In this document: in pieces, positions 26,139-35,557 of the stretch
Layout of the letters: every line of letters starts with the position of its first letter
How positions within the stretch are numbered: the first letter of the stretch is position 1
The notes under the pieces: model-generated
Told to the model about the DNA's origin: nothing
The model's database searches: none
What the model saw: the letters and a program-made list of their open reading frames with translations, nothing else
Made by a program: the position numbers and the translations under genes
NCBI GenBank assembly: GCA_013112555.1
Contig: JABFGK010000002.1
Location: 806,001-870,000, forward strand
Direction: 5' to 3'
DNA: 64,000 nucleotides
Origin: Planctomycetota bacterium
GTDB taxonomy: Bacteria; Planctomycetota; Phycisphaerae; Phycisphaerales; UBA5793

Positions 26139-26180
26139 GCACTGCCTCGGCTTGTTGCCGGGGCAGTGCTTTTTATTTTT
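26139..26180 (+). terminator. Rho-independent terminator of the cupredoxin gene
   Basis: The stem GCACTGCCTCGG pairs with CCGGGGCAGTGC around a short loop and is followed by TTTTTATTTTT. It lies 56 bp after the cupredoxin stop codon. Confidence 0.9.
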
Positions 26181-26209
26181 TGCATGCCGGGGGATTGGAG
26201 AAAGGAAAT

Positions 26210-26302
26210 ACCCCACGGATTTTAATCCGTGGGCTTGTTCGCGGTGGACGGGTGTTGTGACTCGGGAAGAGAAGAAACCCCACGGATTAAAATCCGTGGG
26301 GT
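26210..26302. repeat. Two family A palindromes with AT-rich loops
   Basis: CCCACGGATTTTAATCCGTGGG (about 26212-26233) and CCCACGGATTAAAATCCGTGGG (about 26279-26300). The stems match the family, but the central four bases are TTTA or TAAA instead of AGGA, so the loop varies while the stem is kept. They lie between two convergent genes in 26084-26398, with a terminator hairpin on each side. Confidence 0.9.
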
Positions 26303-26317
26303 TGGGGAATGGGAAAA

Positions 26318-26350
26318 CCCCGCCATGTATCGAAGCGACGCATGACGGGG
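26318..26350 (-). terminator. Hairpin terminator of the gene at 26399-27460
   Basis: The stem CCCCGCCATG pairs with CATGACGGGG around a TCGAAGCGACG-type loop. Read on the minus strand the hairpin is followed by TTTTCCC. A close relative with the same TCGAAGCG loop lies at 28641-28676. Confidence 0.65.
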
Positions 26351-26398
26351 CTTGATTGATTGGTTGGTGAACGAAGGGCTACACCGGTTCAAGGTTCA

Positions 26399-27460
26399 CT
26401 ATTCGATCAGGGCGACGTTGGTGGACTGACAGGCTGTGATGTCAATGGCCTGGACGTAGACGCGGTTGCAACCGGCAGCCGGCACGTTGCCGCCGAGTTC
26501 CGCCGTGCCGGTCTCATCGGCGTTGGTGACGCCGGCGACTTTGGGCGCTGCGATGCCGACCCAGACGCCGGGGCACATGGGGACTTCCACTTCACCCCAG
26601 CGCATGCCGTAGACGAAGGCCACCTGATCGCCGGGGAGGCCGCCGGTCATTGAAAGCGTGACAAAGCCGGGACAGGTGCCGATGTAGTCGAGATCGAGTT
26701 GGAGCGGGTCAGGGCCGAGCGGCTCGTGTTCGAGCAGTTGCTGTGAATCGGGAGCGAGGATTTCGACCGTCAACTCGTCCGGCTCGTACCCGAGCACATT
26801 GCCGGCCAGTGTGACTTGGTTCGGTTCGGTCAGGACTGAGTGGATGAAGTCGAAGCCGGAATCTGGATCGAAGAAAAGGTCGTCGAGGAATGCCTGGAAC
26901 TGCATGGCCGTTTCCTCGGGCGGGGCACCGGGCATGGTCATGAAGATTTCGCCGATCCCACCGCTGGATACCCAGATCATGCCATCACCGGCTGCGGGCC
27001 CGAGCGAGCAGGTCAGCGTGCAGCCGCCATTGTCCTTGCCGATATTGCTGATGCGCTTGCCGTCCTTGAGGGCGTTGCCTCCCTGGGTCCACCACCATTG
27101 TTGCAGGATGATGGTGTCGGCGTCGCTCGTGAGTGTGACGGTCGCGATGCCGCCGCTGGGTACGGATGCGCCGTAGAGATTGTGGGTGTATCCACCGTCC
27201 ACGCCGCGTTCACTTGGGAAGGGTGTGGTGGCCCCGTCGGCCCACTCGACGGTCGCGCCGGCCGGATTCTTCTTGGCTTCCTTGATCACGATATGGAGAT
27301 CGTCGGCGGCCTTACCGGTCTTGTTGGTGAACTTGATTTGGCGTCGGCTCGCTTCGGCTGACTGGGTTCCAACGCACAGGCCGGCCAGACACAGTGATGC
27401 GGCCAACAGGCCCTTTGTGCAGCAGGCCCACCGCCCGGCATTGGTTGTTGTTGCTGTCAT
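26399..27460 (-). CDS. Exported protein of unknown function with the shared C-terminal domain (type C)
   Basis: 353 residues from the ATG at 27460; an ATG three codons upstream is too close to GAGAGG. A signal peptide (GLLAASLCLAGLCVGTQSAEA) is followed by about 230 residues that match no family I recognise. They open with IKFTNKTGKAADDLHIVIKE, which recalls exported proteins with an immunoglobulin-like start, and include a Trp-rich stretch (ILQQWWWTQGGNAL). From about residue 257 comes the shared domain, type C: YIGTCPGFVTLSMTGGLPGD, VAFVYG, VPMCPGVWVGI, NADETGTAEL, NVPAAGC, VYVQAIDITACQSTNVALIE at the end. It is convergent with the cupredoxin gene, another carrier. Confidence 0.75.
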   Translation of the reverse strand: MTATTTNAGRWACCTKGLLAASLCLAGLCVGTQSAEASRRQIKFTNKTGKAADDLHIVIKEAKKNPAGATVEWADGATTPFPSERGVDGGYTHNLYGASVPSGGIATVTLTSDADTIILQQWWWTQGGNALKDGKRISNIGKDNGGCTLTCSLGPAAGDGMIWVSSGGIGEIFMTMPGAPPEETAMQFQAFLDDLFFDPDSGFDFIHSVLTEPNQVTLAGNVLGYEPDELTVEILAPDSQQLLEHEPLGPDPLQLDLDYIGTCPGFVTLSMTGGLPGDQVAFVYGMRWGEVEVPMCPGVWVGIAAPKVAGVTNADETGTAELGGNVPAAGCNRVYVQAIDITACQSTNVALIE

Positions 27461-27638
27461 GTGACACATCCTCTCTGAGTTGTGGAGTTGGGATCCGGTT
27501 TTTTTCGGAGGGGGGCATCGATCACCGCCTCTCCAGAGTGCATTCCGGGCCAGGTGGGAGGATCTGTCAGTTGGAAGTCAAATTTTTTCGAGGATTGAGG
27601 GGGAGGAAGAGGACGGGGGTAGTTGCGATTGCGGCGAG

Positions 27639-27671
27639 GAACACCCCACGGATTTGAATCCGTGGGCTTGG
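27639..27671. repeat. Family A palindromic repeat
   Basis: CCCACGGATTTGAATCCGTGGG with the CTTGGGCGGG flank, between two divergent genes. Confidence 0.85.
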
Positions 27672-27693
27672 GCGGGATGGCCAAAAACGCAAG

Positions 27694-28419
27694 ATGGCGG
27701 TAGAATATGACACGATGGGACTTGATGCCGTTGAACTTGTGATGGAAGTCGAACAGCAGTTTGACGTCGTACTGACTGACAGTGATTGTCGGCAGGTACT
27801 GCGTGTGGCTGATCTTGCCGCTGTCGTTGCCAATCGTTTGCCGGATAATCAGGGGGGATGCACGACCGCCGGCGCCTTTTACCTTTTTCGACGATTGCTA
27901 CTTAGCCAAACGGGTATCAAGCGGGCTGACATTCGGCCGGCTACGCCGCTCAGCGATTTGTTTCCATCACGTGAATCGCGCAATAAATGGCATGCAATGG
28001 AGAAGCAAGACGGCGATCTACCTCGGTTGGAAGTAGATGAGAATACTCAGCGATCGATCGATGCCGTGCGGACGTTTCTGTATATTCCGCTCATCGTGCT
28101 TTTTGTGTTTTTGTTCGTCACGTTTCATTGGGCGATCGCGATCCTGTGGTGCGTAGCCGGTATTGCCGTGCTCGGCATCGGATCAAGGGCAATCTCCGAG
28201 CTTCGACGAACTCGCTTTCCTGATGGATTTGAAACGGTTGCTGACGTGGCACGTTCGATCGCACCTATGCAAACTCGCGCCGGCGGGCCCGGCCAGACGC
28301 TGATTATGCAACAGGAAGTTCTGCTGAGGGTGCGGCTGATTATCGCTGACCTGTTTTCCATACCGATAGAAGAGATCAAACCAGAGTCCAGGTTATACCG
28401 CGATTTGCTTATTGGCTAG
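27694..28419 (+). CDS. Acyl-carrier-protein-like membrane protein lacking the phosphopantetheine serine
   Basis: 241 residues; MGLD at 27715 is an equally good start. The N-terminus MGLDAVELVMEVEQQFDVVL continues to RVADLAAVVANRL. It is the second half of an acyl carrier protein, but the usual Asp-Ser-Leu is Asp-Ala-Val, so no carrier arm could attach. A first-helix-like unit follows (LLLSQTGIKRADIRPATPLS). Then come two adjacent membrane segments (about residues 128-168) and a second first-helix unit (IIADLFSIPIEEIKPESRLY) that ends at RDLLIG, just where the serine motif of a normal carrier protein would begin. It looks like a permuted or split carrier protein around a membrane hairpin. Related proteins occur in planctomycetes, to my knowledge without known function. 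Confidence 0.7.
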   Translation: MAVEYDTMGLDAVELVMEVEQQFDVVLTDSDCRQVLRVADLAAVVANRLPDNQGGCTTAGAFYLFRRLLLSQTGIKRADIRPATPLSDLFPSRESRNKWHAMEKQDGDLPRLEVDENTQRSIDAVRTFLYIPLIVLFVFLFVTFHWAIAILWCVAGIAVLGIGSRAISELRRTRFPDGFETVADVARSIAPMQTRAGGPGQTLIMQQEVLLRVRLIIADLFSIPIEEIKPESRLYRDLLIG

Positions 28420-28570
28420 GTTCGGGCGTGCCCGGCGTTGCTATGTCAGTATCCCGCGACGATCACCCATTCGGGGGGGAGGAAAGGTAACGCAAGGGTC
28501 CGCTTTCCCGAGGGTGGCATTGCCGACCACTGGGGATCAGGCGCTGGTATGGCTAAGGGGGGAAAGGAAG

Positions 28571-28602
28571 AACCCCACGGATTTGAATCCGTGGGCTTGG
28601 GC
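28571..28602. repeat. Family A palindromic repeat
   Basis: CCCACGGATTTGAATCCGTGGG with the CTTGGGCGGGATGGC flank, the same loop and flank as the copy at 27639, so these two are probably recent copies of each other on either side of the carrier-like gene. Confidence 0.85.
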
Positions 28603-28640
28603 GGGATGGCGGGGGTAGTCGCGAATCCGAAGTCATACCC

Positions 28641-28676
28641 GCCATGTGTCGAAGCGCCCACATGACGAGGCTTTTT
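28641..28676 (+). terminator. Hairpin with T run between convergent genes
   Basis: GCCATGTG and CACATGACGAGGC form a stem around TCGAAGCGCC and are followed by TTTTTAG. It probably ends transcription from the carrier-like gene. It shares its loop with the hairpin at 26318-26350. Confidence 0.6.
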
Positions 28677-28696
28677 AGACGCCCGTGCCAGCGGGA

Positions 28697-29065
28697 TCAG
28701 GCCTGCTGCTGCTGTGTAGCCAGGACGTGGTAGTTCTTGTCGACGGGCATGAGGCACATGGTGTGATCGTCAACGTGTTGCAGGACGTCGGGGTCATCTT
28801 CGAAGAAGACATCGACGTTGTGTTGCCGGCACATCGCACCTTTCCACTCATCGACGCCGTGTTTCAGGCAGAGGTCGAGGGATGACGTGATCAGTTCATC
28901 GAAGACGATTCCCCACCCGTGCAGGTCGGCGGTTGTGACCTCGGCATCCTCGCGGAAGGTGAGGATGATGATGCGGTGGCCGGCCTGTCTGAGGGAAGCG
29001 GTGAGGAAGGCAAAGAATTCCGGGTGGCGTGTGATGGTGTCGTCAATGTCGAGGGCAATATTCAT
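28697..29065 (-). CDS. Small HAD-superfamily phosphatase (nucleotidase-like)
   Basis: 122 residues from the ATG at 29065. An in-frame extension upstream to 29407 has no ribosome site and is unlikely. HAD motif I is MNIALDIDDTITRHP (Asp-x-Asp), motif II is the Thr in RIIILTFREDAEV, the Lys is in DEWKGAM, and motif III/IV is FFEDDPDVLQHV. There is no cap domain, so this is a minimal HAD enzyme, most like 5'-nucleotidase or trehalose/polynucleotide phosphatase groups. The C-terminal QQQQA is low-complexity. It is divergent from the FG-GAP protein gene, 171 bp away. Confidence 0.85.
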   Translation of the reverse strand: MNIALDIDDTITRHPEFFAFLTASLRQAGHRIIILTFREDAEVTTADLHGWGIVFDELITSSLDLCLKHGVDEWKGAMCRQHNVDVFFEDDPDVLQHVDDHTMCLMPVDKNYHVLATQQQQA

Positions 29066-29236
29066 GGGGCTATCGGTCCTTTCCATGCTCGTAGATGTTT
29101 CATCGGCACAGAATGCGAGGGTGGTTGTCCTCCGGGCGGATTTGTTCTCAGAATCACGGTTCACAACGGGCTGGACATCATGTACCATGTGTTTGCGGAG
29201 CGTTGTGTCCGGATTGGCCTGAGAGGGATGAGCATC

Positions 29237-30538
29237 ATGCAGAACCAGGGGACCGTTGGACGATTTCTGTCGGCGTGCGCAGTGATATCGGTGGCGTCTT
29301 GTTGTGCCATCACTTACGCGGACCTCACGCTGGAAGCAGAGCAGGTGATTCAGGCCGGCGGGGTGGATATAGCCGTGCCGGGGTATTCGGTGCCATCGCT
29401 GGCTCATTGGGACAATGACGGGCTGCCGGATCTGATCATCGGGGAGGGCAGCGGGGTCGAGACGGCCCGGATTCGTGTGTATCGCAACATCGGGACGCCC
29501 GGGGCACCGGAGTTCTCGGCCGATTTCTTCTATGCCCAGTCGAACGGGGCGGACCTGATCGAAGTCGGCAGCGGGTGTCTCGGGGTGTTCCCGCGCATGG
29601 TGCAGTGGGACGGCGACGGGCGAAAGGACCTGCTGACCGGTCTGGCGGATGGGACCGTCAAGATTTATCTCAACATCAACACCGATGACGTGCCGGAGTT
29701 TGATGGCGGGACGCTGCTGGAAGTCGGGCCAACCGGGAACAAGGTGCCGATTGACGGCGGGTATCGGGCCACTGTGTGTGTGGTCGACTGGAATAACGAT
29801 GAACGCAAGGACTTACTTGTCGGCGCCTCGGACGGCTTGCTGCGTCTGTATATTAACGAGGGGACTGATGACGCACCGGATTTTGTGACCACGATCGTGT
29901 TGATGGAAGGCAATGGGGACTTGTCGGTGCCGTCGGGCCGCTCATGCCCGCTGATGCTGGATGTTAACCTTGATGGGACGAAGGACCTGGTGACCGGCAA
30001 CACGAACGGGCAACTGCTTACATACCCGAACAATCACACGGACGGCGATCCGACGTTTGTGTATCACTCGTATGTTGATGCGGGCGGTGTGATGATTGAT
30101 CTTGAGGGCAGCCCGCGCTCCCGGCCGGCGTTTTGCGATTGGAATGAGGACGGCCGGCCTGATGTGTTGATCGGTTCGTATGGCGGGATGGTTCGGCTGT
30201 ACCTGTCGGTCCCGGACCATCACTTCCTATTGGCGTCGGAGCCGAATCCGCTGGTCGGCGGGCAGGATGCGGTGTTTACGGTGACGAACGGGCAGCCTGA
30301 TGCGCGGACGTATCTGGCGTATTCCGTATTCGGTGTCGGGTACAAGTATGTGGGGCGATTGGGCGTGGAACTCGAGATTGAGTCACCGACGCAGGCAGGG
30401 CCGATGATGCAAACGGATGCGGACGGCGTGTGTGAGTGGGTGTTGCACGTGCCGGGTGTGGCCTCCGGGCACCAGGTGTGGTTCCAGGCGTGTCAACCAG
30501 GTTGGACATCGGAACTGCGGACGTGTGTGGTGGAATAG
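29237..30538 (+). CDS. Exported FG-GAP/VCBS-type propeller protein with the shared C-terminal domain (type B)
   Basis: 433 residues from the ATG at 29237 (GAGAGGG is nine bases upstream; the ATG at 29228 is too close). A signal peptide (FLSACAVISVASCCAITYA) is followed by repeats with a calcium-binding look: SLAHWDNDGLPDLIIG, MVQWDGDGRKDLLTG, VVDWNNDERKDLLVG, MLDVNLDGTKDLVTG and FCDWNEDGRPDVLIG. These are FG-GAP/VCBS blades. From about residue 329 comes the shared domain, type B: LLASEPNPLVGGQDAVFTV, TYLAYSVFGVGYKYVG, IESPTQAGPM, HQVWFQACQP, LRTCVVE. This copy is the nearest relative of the one at 15749-17260. Confidence 0.88.
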   Translation: MQNQGTVGRFLSACAVISVASCCAITYADLTLEAEQVIQAGGVDIAVPGYSVPSLAHWDNDGLPDLIIGEGSGVETARIRVYRNIGTPGAPEFSADFFYAQSNGADLIEVGSGCLGVFPRMVQWDGDGRKDLLTGLADGTVKIYLNINTDDVPEFDGGTLLEVGPTGNKVPIDGGYRATVCVVDWNNDERKDLLVGASDGLLRLYINEGTDDAPDFVTTIVLMEGNGDLSVPSGRSCPLMLDVNLDGTKDLVTGNTNGQLLTYPNNHTDGDPTFVYHSYVDAGGVMIDLEGSPRSRPAFCDWNEDGRPDVLIGSYGGMVRLYLSVPDHHFLLASEPNPLVGGQDAVFTVTNGQPDARTYLAYSVFGVGYKYVGRLGVELEIESPTQAGPMMQTDADGVCEWVLHVPGVASGHQVWFQACQPGWTSELRTCVVE

Positions 30539-30771
30539 GCAATCCGGCAGGTTTTTACAGGATTTTGACATTCCTGTGATTCAGGGCTTGACAGGACCGG
30601 GGTGGTATCGGTTAGCATGGCTTGTTGGCCACTTGTATTCAGCAGTGGCCGGTTTTCTGTCCGTTTCGCGGCACCGAGAATTGCATGAGGTTGTGGGCTG
30701 AATGCGCGCCGATGTGCCGGAGGCAGAGACACAGTAGTTGATCGTATTTTTCAGAACCGAAGGAGAGAAGT

Positions 30772-31641
30772 ATGAAACGATGTGCAATCGTATTGGCATC
30801 ACTGGGCTTGATCGCAGGGGCGGCGTCGGCAGACGAGATTGCCGATCGCGCGACGCTTGAAGACATGCTCGGTGGCGGCGGAACGCTTGAAGATTTTGAG
30901 ACGTTGAGCATCGGATATGGCGGGCAGCGTTCTGATTCTTCCGGGTATCTCAACTCGGATTCAATCTTTGACGGGTCCGGGCCTGGATTGGTCCAACCGG
31001 GCGCGGACTACATTTCACCGACGCTCTGGTGGAATGGGGACGGCTACTTCTCCCTGAACACGCAAACGCTGGCTGATAGCAGCGGCTGGCGCGGGTTTGC
31101 GATCACGATTGAATACACGACTGAGGTCACGGCGATGGGCATTGATATGCAGGGGTATTCCGGGTACGCCATGGACGGTACGGCCTCGGTGTATGACACG
31201 AGCAACAACCTGCTCGGCGTGGCCAACGTCAACGGCGGATTCTTCGGCTGGGAAAATGCCGACGGGATCGGCTACGTCGTCGTCAGCGCCAACAGCGGAT
31301 ACATCATGATCGACGATCATCTGTACGGCGTCGGCGATCAGTTGCGCCTGACAGTAACCGGCGATTGCCCGGGCCGAATGACTGCATGCGTCACTGGGGC
31401 TGATCCCGGTGACTCGATTGCGATTATCTACGGGACGTCAGCGGGTTCGGCCGGCCCGGTGCCAGGGTGTCCTATTCTGTTCGTTGACATTCGCAGGCCG
31501 AAGGTGGCGGCCACCGGTACTGCTGATGCAAATGGTGAGTTCTGCACTTCAGGCAACGTACCGTCGGGTGCGTGCGGTGGCGTGCTCGTTCAAGGCGTCG
31601 ACCGAACGACATGCGAGAAGACGGCGGTTGTCGGGATCTGA
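30772..31641 (+). CDS. Exported protein of unknown function with the shared C-terminal domain (type C)
   Basis: 289 residues; AAGGAGAGAAGT sits before the ATG. A signal peptide (RCAIVLASLGLIAGAASA) precedes a beta-rich domain (residues about 20-185). It opens with LEDFETLSIGYGG, contains FAITIEYTTEVTAMGIDMQG and a VLGVANVNGGFFGWEN-like stretch, and reads like choice-of-anchor or PEP-CTERM-linked lectin domains. From about 187 comes the shared domain, type C: VTGDCPGRMTACVTGADPGD, IAIIYGTSAG, PVPGCPILFVDI, TADANGEF, GNVPSGACGGVLVQG, TTCEKTAVVGI at the end. A terminator follows. Confidence 0.78.
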   Translation: MKRCAIVLASLGLIAGAASADEIADRATLEDMLGGGGTLEDFETLSIGYGGQRSDSSGYLNSDSIFDGSGPGLVQPGADYISPTLWWNGDGYFSLNTQTLADSSGWRGFAITIEYTTEVTAMGIDMQGYSGYAMDGTASVYDTSNNLLGVANVNGGFFGWENADGIGYVVVSANSGYIMIDDHLYGVGDQLRLTVTGDCPGRMTACVTGADPGDSIAIIYGTSAGSAGPVPGCPILFVDIRRPKVAATGTADANGEFCTSGNVPSGACGGVLVQGVDRTTCEKTAVVGI

Positions 31642-31716
31642 CCCGCAGCAACCGGAATGGTTTGCCGATCGTGAGCGCAGTGCGCGCGATCGCGGCCACG
31701 CAATAGTTTTGAAACA

Positions 31717-31752
31717 CCCCGCATACACCGTTGCGTGTGTGCGGGGTTTTTT
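31717..31752 (+). terminator. Rho-independent terminator after the gene at 30772
   Basis: CCCCGCATACAC pairs with GTGTGTGCGGGG around a six-base loop and is followed by six T. Confidence 0.92.
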
Positions 31753-31793
31753 GTGTTTTGAGTGTACGGGGTGGCGGGGACTTCAACCCGGGA

Positions 31794-34700
31794 TCACTGG
31801 GACGGGGAGGGTGTGGCCGGCTGGGCTGCGTCCAGGCCGTGGCGCAGCACCTCCTGGCGTGCCACCTTGAGTTGGACGGCCGACAGCGACGCGTCGGCTT
31901 CGAGTGTGGCGAGCACTTTGGCCGGATCACCCCCCAGGTCGGCCAACAGGCGTTCGACCAGTGGGCTGACCATCTCTCGGGCTGCCCGGCTCGCCTCGCG
32001 TGCCAGCACCCGGTCGCGCAGGGGGGTGTCATCAAACAAGACCACGGTCCAGCCCCAGCAGATCAGCAGGCGTGTGCCGGTCGAGTTCCAGGCGATGTCA
32101 GGAACAAAGCCGTCTTCATGGAACCGGGCGACGCAGTCGTAGGTTTCGGCGTTCCAGACGGTGACGGTTCCTTCGCCTGGGCCATTGACGACAAAGCGCC
32201 TGCCATCCGGGCTGAACGAAGGAGGCCCGGTGCCGGCCAGCCCGCTGACCGTGACGGTGTCGATGATCTGCAACGGATCGATCTCCCAGATCTCCATGAT
32301 GCCGTCCGGTTGATGCCGGATTATTCTGCCACCATCGGGACTGAAGATAACCGACCCCTTGTCGAAGCGGTGCACGGTTTCGAGCGTTTGCGCATCGAGC
32401 AGCAGCGTGTGCGCCGAACCGACCTCCGGCGACGCGGGGGAGGTGCGGCAGGCCAGCCAGCGCCCATCAGGGCTCCACGAGGGTGCACTCATTGTCCACG
32501 CTTCGAATCCGTCGGTTCGACTTCGTACCAGTGACCCATCCCGGGCATCACGGATTTCCAATACTTCAGTGAACGAGGCCGCCAGCAGACGACTCGATGG
32601 ATCAAAGGCATAACCGTTGGCAATGGGTCGCATGTCAATGACCTGCCCGGTTGCCAGATCAATCAGCACGCCGCGCGTCGTGTCGCCGTTGTGCGTGATT
32701 CGGGCAGCCGCGTGCATCCCGTCAGGCGAGATCGCCAGGCTGCTTCCGACTTCGCCGGAGATGCCGAGCATGGCCACCTGTTCGCCGGTTTCGATATCCC
32801 AGAAGCGAATGCAGCCGGGCACATGTGACGCCCACCCGTCCCAGCCGGTTGACACGATGAGTCCGGATTGATCGGCAAACTTGGCGCTTCGGATGAGTCC
32901 CTGGTGGCCTTGCAAGAATCTCGTCAAGTCGGCTGTCACATTCCAGAAGCGCAGGAGCCCATCGGTTTCGGCGACAGCGACCGTCTGCCCGTCGGGCATG
33001 AACAGCATCGTGTTACCGAGCCGATCATCGCTCCGAAAGGAGCCGACCGAGTCGCCGGTGGCGGTCTCCCAGACGTTGACGCCGGCACATTCGGTGGCCA
33101 TGAGGGAGCCATCTGGCGAAAAGCGCACGCTCCCGACGGCCCCGTTGTGCTCGATCTTCGTCGAGGTCGGGGGGTCGGCCTGCAGATCCCAGATGAATGA
33201 TCGGCTGTCAATGCCGGCCGTGCCCATCCATCGGCCGTCGCGTGAGAATGTGACATCGTTGAGCAAGTTCAGGTTGCCGTTGAGCGGTGCAATCAGTTCG
33301 AGTGTCTGCCCGTTGAGCAACTGAATGCGGCCGCGCCCGTTGCTCGTAACCAGCAGGGATGCATCATCGTTGTACCAGGCAAAGGTTCTGTTTGCCGTCG
33401 GTTCGGCCGTTGCCTGCACCTGACCGTCGTCGATGCGCTGCAGCCAGAGATCCCGGTTCTGCCCGAAAACGAACCGTGTCCCATCAGGGCTGATGGCAAG
33501 CACGCGTGCATCGGCGTGTTCCTTTGGCACGACCGAGGTCCGCAGCGTCTGTCGATTCGATGCAAGATCCCAGATTGACAGATCGACGGATGTGCCGTCC
33601 TCGCTTCGGCACCATCCATAGAGACGATCGCCGTCGGGTGCGAGTTTGAAGGCCGCCCGGTTGCGATCGGAGGGGGTACTCGAGCCGGGTCGCTCGTATC
33701 GGGCGAGGAGTTCCCCGGTCGCCAGATCCCACCGCTGGACTGCGTCAACGGCATGTTCTCGAATCGAGAAGAACGATTTGCCGTCGGGATGCACGATGAG
33801 TTCGTCGGCCCATCGCGGGTCATCGGTACGAAGGTCATTTGCCGATATGCTCAGCGTGCCGATTGACGAATCGAGTTGGTTGTGCAACACCCCCCACTCC
33901 CACCCGCGCAGACTTTCCGGTGCTTTTTCAAGAAAGGCCAGGGCGTTGTCCGGGTGGTCCGGCAGCGCCATGCCGGCGGAGAGCATGTTGGCTGAGTAGG
34001 CACTGCGATTGGCTCGTGCTTCAGCGGCCAAGGCGGCCTCGGCCCGCTCGTCGGCGCGCTGCTTCTCGTTCCTGGCGATGTCGCGTTGTGCCTGTGCTTC
34101 GTCGCGCGACCGGGCCGCATTGATGAATCCGAGTGACGTGCCGACGAGTCCGGCTATCAGTGCCAGTGCCAGGAGGCAGGAGGCTGCGACCGGGCCACGA
34201 TTGCGGCGAATGAACTTGCTGATTCGGTAGCCGGTGCCCGGGGGGCCGGCCACCACGGGTTCATCGTGGAGGTGTCGGTTGAGATCGGCGGCGAGCCCGT
34301 TGGCGGTTTCGTATCGTCGCGTTCGATCTTTTTCCAGACACTTCATGACGATCCAGTCGAGGTCGCCTTTCAGCGTGCTGCGCAATCGTGCCGGCTCGGC
34401 CCGTCGTTGCTGGGCTGTGCGCGAGATGGTTTCCCCGAGTGTGCTGAGCCGAGTGCTCGGCTTATGCGGTTCTTCCTCTCGAATGATGCGGAGCATTTCG
34501 ACATAGCCGCGGCTGAGCAGGTCATCGTTGGCAAACGGTGTGGTGCCGGTGAGCAGTTCGTAGAGCAGTACGCCGAGCGAGTAGATATCGCTTCGTGTGT
34601 CGATATCGAGGCCGCTCATTTCCGCCTGCTCGGGGCTCATGTACGCCGGGGTGCCGATCAGTTGGCGGTGTTCCGTGAAGAGCGTTTTGCTCGTCAGTTC

Positions 34701-35327
34701 GGTATTGGTGGCCTTGGCAATCCCGAAGTCGATCACTTTGGGGACCGGGGTGCCGTCGTGGATGGTGATCAGGACGTTGGTCGGCTTGATGTCGCGGTGA
34801 ATGATCCCCTTTTGGTGGGCGTGCTGAATCGCATGACAGACGAGGACAAAGAGGTCGAGTCGTTGCTGCGTGTCGAGTTTCTCGGTATCGCAGTATTCAA
34901 GGATCGGGATGCCCTTGATGTACTCCATGACGAAGTACGGCCGACCGGTCTCGGTTGTGCCGGCGTCGAAGACTTTGGCAATATTGGGATGGTCCATCAT
35001 CGCCAGTGCCTGGCGTTCGGCCTCGAAGCGGGCGATCACTTGTTTCGTGTCCATGCCGAGTTTGATGATTTTCAGCGCGACGCGCCGTCGGACCGGCTCG
35101 CGCTGCTCGGCCATCCAGACGGAGCCAAACCCGCCTTCGCCGATCATCTCGAGTAGTTTGTAACGGCCGATCTGCCGGCCGGACTGTTCGCGTGAGCCGG
35201 CGGCTGGGGCCATCACGGTCGCAGCATCGGCAGCCTGGGGAGGCGTGACCGGCCCGGTCCCACTGTTTCCCGGATCGATGGTCTCATCTGCCTCGTCCGG
35301 ATGTGTGCTGAAGTCGTCGGCCACCAT
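31794..35327 (-). CDS. Transmembrane Ser/Thr protein kinase with WD40 propeller domain
   Basis: 1177 residues; GAGGA precedes the ATG. The kinase domain (residues about 50-325) has the Gly loop [10 protein letters not shown], the VAIK-type Lys in [10 protein letters not shown], the catalytic loop [13 protein letters not shown], the DFGIAKA motif and [15 protein letters not shown] of the activation segment. A membrane segment lies at about 378-400 ([18 protein letters not shown]), then a short coiled coil. The rest, about 700 residues, is WD40-like repeats ([36 protein letters not shown] and others), probably two propellers outside the membrane. This is a PknB/Hanks-type receptor layout frequent in planctomycetes. 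Its kinase domain is close to that of the TPR kinase at 37756-40647, so the two are paralogues with different sensors. Confidence 0.93.
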   Translation of the reverse strand: MVADDFSTHPDEADETIDPGNSGTGPVTPPQAADAATVMAPAAGSREQSGRQIGRYKLLEMIGEGGFGSVWMAEQREPVRRRVALKIIKLGMDTKQVIARFEAERQALAMMDHPNIAKVFDAGTTETGRPYFVMEYIKGIPILEYCDTEKLDTQQRLDLFVLVCHAIQHAHQKGIIHRDIKPTNVLITIHDGTPVPKVIDFGIAKATNTELTSKTLFTEHRQLIGTPAYMSPEQAEMSGLDIDTRSDIYSLGVLLYELLTGTTPFANDDLLSRGYVEMLRIIREEEPHKPSTRLSTLGETISRTAQQRRAEPARLRSTLKGDLDWIVMKCLEKDRTRRYETANGLAADLNRHLHDEPVVAGPPGTGYRISKFIRRNRGPVAASCLLALALIAGLVGTSLGFINAARSRDEAQAQRDIARNEKQRADERAEAALAAEARANRSAYSANMLSAGMALPDHPDNALAFLEKAPESLRGWEWGVLHNQLDSSIGTLSISANDLRTDDPRWADELIVHPDGKSFFSIREHAVDAVQRWDLATGELLARYERPGSSTPSDRNRAAFKLAPDGDRLYGWCRSEDGTSVDLSIWDLASNRQTLRTSVVPKEHADARVLAISPDGTRFVFGQNRDLWLQRIDDGQVQATAEPTANRTFAWYNDDASLLVTSNGRGRIQLLNGQTLELIAPLNGNLNLLNDVTFSRDGRWMGTAGIDSRSFIWDLQADPPTSTKIEHNGAVGSVRFSPDGSLMATECAGVNVWETATGDSVGSFRSDDRLGNTMLFMPDGQTVAVAETDGLLRFWNVTADLTRFLQGHQGLIRSAKFADQSGLIVSTGWDGWASHVPGCIRFWDIETGEQVAMLGISGEVGSSLAISPDGMHAAARITHNGDTTRGVLIDLATGQVIDMRPIANGYAFDPSSRLLAASFTEVLEIRDARDGSLVRSRTDGFEAWTMSAPSWSPDGRWLACRTSPASPEVGSAHTLLLDAQTLETVHRFDKGSVIFSPDGGRIIRHQPDGIMEIWEIDPLQIIDTVTVSGLAGTGPPSFSPDGRRFVVNGPGEGTVTVWNAETYDCVARFHEDGFVPDIAWNSTGTRLLICWGWTVVLFDDTPLRDRVLAREASRAAREMVSPLVERLLADLGGDPAKVLATLEADASLSAVQLKVARQEVLRHGLDAAQPATPSPSQ

Positions 35328-35557
35328 GATCGATCCTCACGAACTGCTGGTGTGTATTGGTGTGAGCGACGGAACGTGACCGAGATCGGCATCGGTGATT
35401 ACCCGCCGAGTCGGTCATGTTGATGCACATCGTAGGCCGCCACGCCATGTGCACGCGCGTGTGTTCAGAACGTGGCTCAGACCGGATGGGGGTGTCTTGA
35501 ATAAGAAGTGAATCAACAGTGTCAGAAGGTTGTGAAAGGGGCGGGTGAGGAAGAGGA

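Noticed and set aside
28919..29236. N-terminal extension of the FG-GAP protein to 28919
   Set aside because: It is antisense to the HAD phosphatase gene; the ATG at 29237 has a ribosome site and a signal peptide.
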